64,000 nucleotides of DNA from Diadema setosum (taxonomy: Eukaryota; Echinodermata; Echinoidea; Diadematoida; Diadematidae). The notes under the pieces were generated by a model. It did not search any database. It was not told the DNA's origin and saw only the letters and a list, made by a program, of their open reading frames with translations. A program made the position numbers and the translations under genes. The stretch spans positions 17,948,301 through 18,012,300 of the forward strand of contig CM067062.1 in NCBI GenBank assembly GCA_033980235.1. Direction: 5' to 3'. Shown piece by piece: positions 61,331 through 64,000 of the stretch (its first letter is position 1; every line of letters begins with the position of its first letter).

Positions 61331-61395
61331 CGGACGGACGGAAGGACGGACGGAAGGACGGAAGGACGGACGGACAGACGGACGGACGGACGGAC
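61331..61395. repeat. (ACGG)n microsatellite with AAGG interruptions
   Basis: About sixteen ACGG units with a few GAAGG variants, inside the right end of the repeat element. It produces Pro-Ser-Val-Arg frames on the minus strand, which are not genes. Confidence 0.95.
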
Positions 61396-61444
61396 AACCC
61401 GAAAACATAATGCCTCCGGCACCACTTCGTGGCGGAGGCATAAT

Positions 61445-63812
61445 AAAAGTCTACCAGCCTTGAACCAAGCTTAACATGTGTGATACTATTCAATCAGCTC
61501 CAGGCTGGATTTGATTTCAGCGGGTGTACGTGTCTCACACATGTACATGTGCAGATGAGGTTATCGTCAGAGTAAATAAAAATCTTGAATTTTGATAGGC
61601 ACTGACAACTGGGTGATAGAAGTATCGGCTGCCACTAGGACCAGGGAACACATGCCGTGAACATATAGCGATTACGGCGGTTGAGATTGCTGGATATATA
61701 GGCCTACACACCTGGTTCCAAGAGATGACTGCATGAATCTCAATAACAGTTCTGGCATTGAGAACATATTTTGTATCTGATCTACATAAAGTACAGGAAA
61801 TATGGCCCGAACTTTATCTTTGACCAGTGATAATGTAGAACTACTGCACCATGAATCAGGAATGTCTGTATCTGGCCAAGAAAAATCTGCTTGATACCTG
61901 AAATAGAAAAACAGACAAAAATCTCACACTGACTCATGTACCATGCATATAACATGATCCCCTTAATTTGCACAAAAAATCTAGACACCTTATATTTCTT
62001 ATTTGAGACAATTGGAATATAAAAAATTAAACAATGAATATATGATCTTCACGGTGTTATTGGAGTTTTGTTTTTTTCAGTTTATTTCCACAACATTTTT
62101 TCCACATGCTACGTAACTATCATTGTAGACCTAAAACTATCAGTTGCAAAATAAGCTTAGCTGCATAATTTTTCTTTGTTCTATTGGGGTTCCAAAAAGC
62201 ATGCAAATAAAGATTAGTCAAAGGCAGGGATAGCTAACATGCAAATTAACGCTTAATTTAGTCAAGTGATTCCTTTAAAGCAGTTGCTACTACATTGTAC
62301 ATTGCATGTAATTGCCTCTATTGCTTCAAAATGTTGTTAGTATGTGGCTGAAAGGGATATTCTCTATGAACCACCAACATTACCCGAAGCCTCATTAGGC
62401 CAATCTATGAGAAAGATTAATATCAATTACCATAGCAGGCGATGTTGTTAAAAGATTATCAGCAGTGAGTTTTTTTGAGCTAATTATGCTGCCGGTCGGA
62501 TTCCCAGATTAGATATTCCGACTTATTTAAAGGCTCTTAGACAAAATGCATGCCAGAGTGCAGACAAAAAAAAAAAAAGTGAGAGCAAATTTGCCATTAT
62601 CACTGCTCTCATTTTATTATGCATATCACACTTCCATGTGGAACTTAGCACACACGTATCACTACACACATCACCCCCGACAACTGCCACACTGCACTGC
62701 AGTCGAGGCATGTTGTAAGTACCGCCCTGCCAAACACGAGTGGCTCTCTCTCTCCCCATGCCAAGGGGTTGCTTGTCAGCGTCCTTCCCTCTTCCCCCGT
62801 CACCATTCCTCCCCCTACCCCTCCCGTCACAGGCTATGATTCAGCACCGTATTAATGACAAGACAGGTTGGAAGAGATAATCACTAACCCCACAGCCCGC
62901 ATTCAAATTAAAGCAGCACAGGCCTTCCGGGCAGAGCCAGCCAGCCAGCCAGCCAACAAGCCAACAACCCTCCTCCTTCTTGCAAAGCCATAGGGAGGGA
63001 ATAAGCAGACGGATGGCCAACACACAAGCAAGCCGAAAGAGAGATGCAGTTTATGCACATACAACTATACCCCGTCACTATTTACGACATCTCTCAATAG
63101 CCCAAACACTGTATGCAAGGAGTAGTGAAAAATGCAGAACTCGCGTGCACATACAGCAGCTACATACAATACAGAGTCACATCGCCACTGTGGTAATAAC
63201 CTGGCTGCTTGCTATGTTGCAGGAATGCACATCGACAACAACACAAGCCAAAACTGACACCACAGAAATTCCAGTGTGTATAGAGAGAGTGTGTGTACTA
63301 ACATGCCAACGACAATAAAATCTCAAAGCACATAGTGCTCTTTTCTGAAGCTCAATCACACACCATGTCAAAGGTTTCTGGCAATGGAAAGGGTACAGTA
63401 TTTTGATCCATAATATTTGTCATGGTGACAGATCAGTGAAAGAAAATATTTTAATGCAAAACAAGACACAGATATATTGTAAAGGAATCTACTGCAGTTA
63501 CAACAGCAAGTCATAGCACCCCAATGTGGAAGCTGAAATAGACGCTATACCTGCTATTCATCTCTACGAAATTACATCACCTCCCATAACGTAAATGTGC
63601 TAAAAGTTAATGAAGGGCAGGAAATCACTACCGCACGTTTTCTCCTGAGAAGAGATAGTATATTCTATTTCTTTTTTATCATTCTGTCATATTCTTGATT
63701 GTGAATTCACTTCGGAAATTGTCTAACACGTCCCAATTCGCATAATACTACACTCACAAATGACAATACGTCTGTTGAGAATGAGAAGGGCATTAAGTTG
63801 TCTCAAACACTA
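61445..63812. other. 2.4-kb stretch without a recognised gene
   Basis: No gene recognised. Contains a CCAG/CCAA tract at about 62937-62965 and the patch 62370-62540 annotated separately. Confidence 0.5.
62370..62540. promoter_or_regulatory. Candidate cis-regulatory patch
   Basis: Non-repetitive stretch with dense homeodomain-type cores: CCTCATTAGG near 62390, GATTAATATCAATTACC near 62415, GAGCTAATTATGC near 62477, and CAGATTAGATATTCC near 62504. No open frame of interest. Inference only. Confidence 0.25.
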
Positions 63813-64000
63813 TGGCCCGAATTCACGAAGGTGGTACAAATGAAACCATGGTTTAAACCATGGACAAAAACCATGGAATGCCAAGTGTCGCATGCGATAT
63901 TTCGCTACGAAATCAGTCATTTCGTCGATGAAATGATTATTTTGTAAAGAAATGACAACATTTTGTAACTAAATCAACATTTCGTCCACGAAATTATAAT
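63813..64000. mobile_element. Left end of an inverted-repeat element, cut by window end
   Basis: Starts TGGCCCGAATTCACGAAGG after a TA. It goes on with three ACCATGG palindromes (63844-63877), then inverted ATTTCGT/ACGAAAT words (ATTTCGCTACGAAAT near 63898, ATTTCGTCGATGAAAT near 63918, ATTTCGTCCACGAAAT near 63981). The layout (G-rich end, TTCAC, then palindromic core words) matches the other TIR elements here. The right end is outside the window. Confidence 0.6.

Larger units (their letters stand above)
60112..61444. mobile_element. 1.3-kb repeat element with ~152-bp tandem core
   Basis: TATGCCTCCGCC at the left (60139-60150) is matched by GGCGGAGGCATA at the right (61431-61442). Between them lie about five tandem units with a 152-bp period, clearest between 60759 and 61211 (anchors ACCTCATGA or its variants at 60759, 60911 and 61063). 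Each unit has a TTGACCTTTGACC block, AACTTTCACCAG, TAATACATGTATA and AAGTTTCA-GA words. The last part is an (ACGG)n tract and a stem-loop. No transposase or reverse transcriptase is seen. I take it as a non-autonomous element or satellite-bearing repeat of unknown class. Confidence 0.75.

Noticed and set aside
61331..61395. Regular short repeats that could suggest a CRISPR-like array
   Set aside because: Four-base units without spacers: a simple microsatellite in a eukaryotic genome.
61147..61493. Pro-Ser-Val-Arg repeat frames on the minus strand
   Set aside because: Translations of the (ACGG)n microsatellite.
1..64000. tRNA, rRNA and snRNA genes
   Set aside because: I looked for GGTTCGAATCC-type B boxes and their complements on both strands and saw none in a usable context.

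Overview
The window looks like non-coding DNA from a marine invertebrate deuterostome, most likely an echinoderm (inference, about 60% sure). It is AT-rich, packed with (CA)n and other simple repeats, and full of short inverted-repeat transposable elements. The palindromic word TAGGCCTA, which I associate with echinoderm-type genomes, is present in excess (8 copies seen). I found no complete gene, no tRNA or rRNA, no CRISPR array and nothing operon-like. Almost all open frames are short and are explained by simple repeats or by inverted repeats, so this reads as intergenic or long-intron sequence.

Layout. 1-5.3 kb: largely unique sequence with a TA-flanked MITE (1145-1325), a 176-bp foldback (3139-3314), a GC-richer patch (3850-4150) and one membrane-protein-like open frame on the minus strand (4611-4862). 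5.4-6.2 kb: a composite inverted-repeat element flanked by near-identical 22-bp direct repeats. 6.2-19.9 kb: mostly unique DNA with simple repeats, one MITE (12483-12882) and a long pyrimidine-rich tract. 19.9-26.5 kb: a long foldback directly abutting one copy of a ~358-bp element whose second copy lies inverted at 26155-26511, with a hAT-like MITE between them. 29.6-31.5 kb: a very GC-rich TIR element with another element nested in it, next to decayed minus-strand reading frames. 35.4-38.3 kb: a (TG)44 microsatellite and two ~870-bp copies of one TIR element in head-to-head inverted orientation. 42-57.6 kb: at least seven more TIR elements and the 3' end of a LINE whose reverse-transcriptase C-terminus is still readable. 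60.1-61.4 kb: an element built from ~152-bp tandem units, each carrying canonical direct-repeat-1 nuclear-receptor sites. The window ends inside another inverted-repeat element (63813 onward).

The main pattern across the window is a set of TIR elements whose interiors are unrelated but whose ends resemble one another (roughly G-rich then GTTYACAC or GTTTATCA). They repeat this end motif internally, each around its own palindromic 'core word'. A few GC-richer, homeodomain-site-rich patches could be cis-regulatory DNA. All statements come from reading the sequence by eye. Family names are inferences from termini and target-site duplications, and no search was run.
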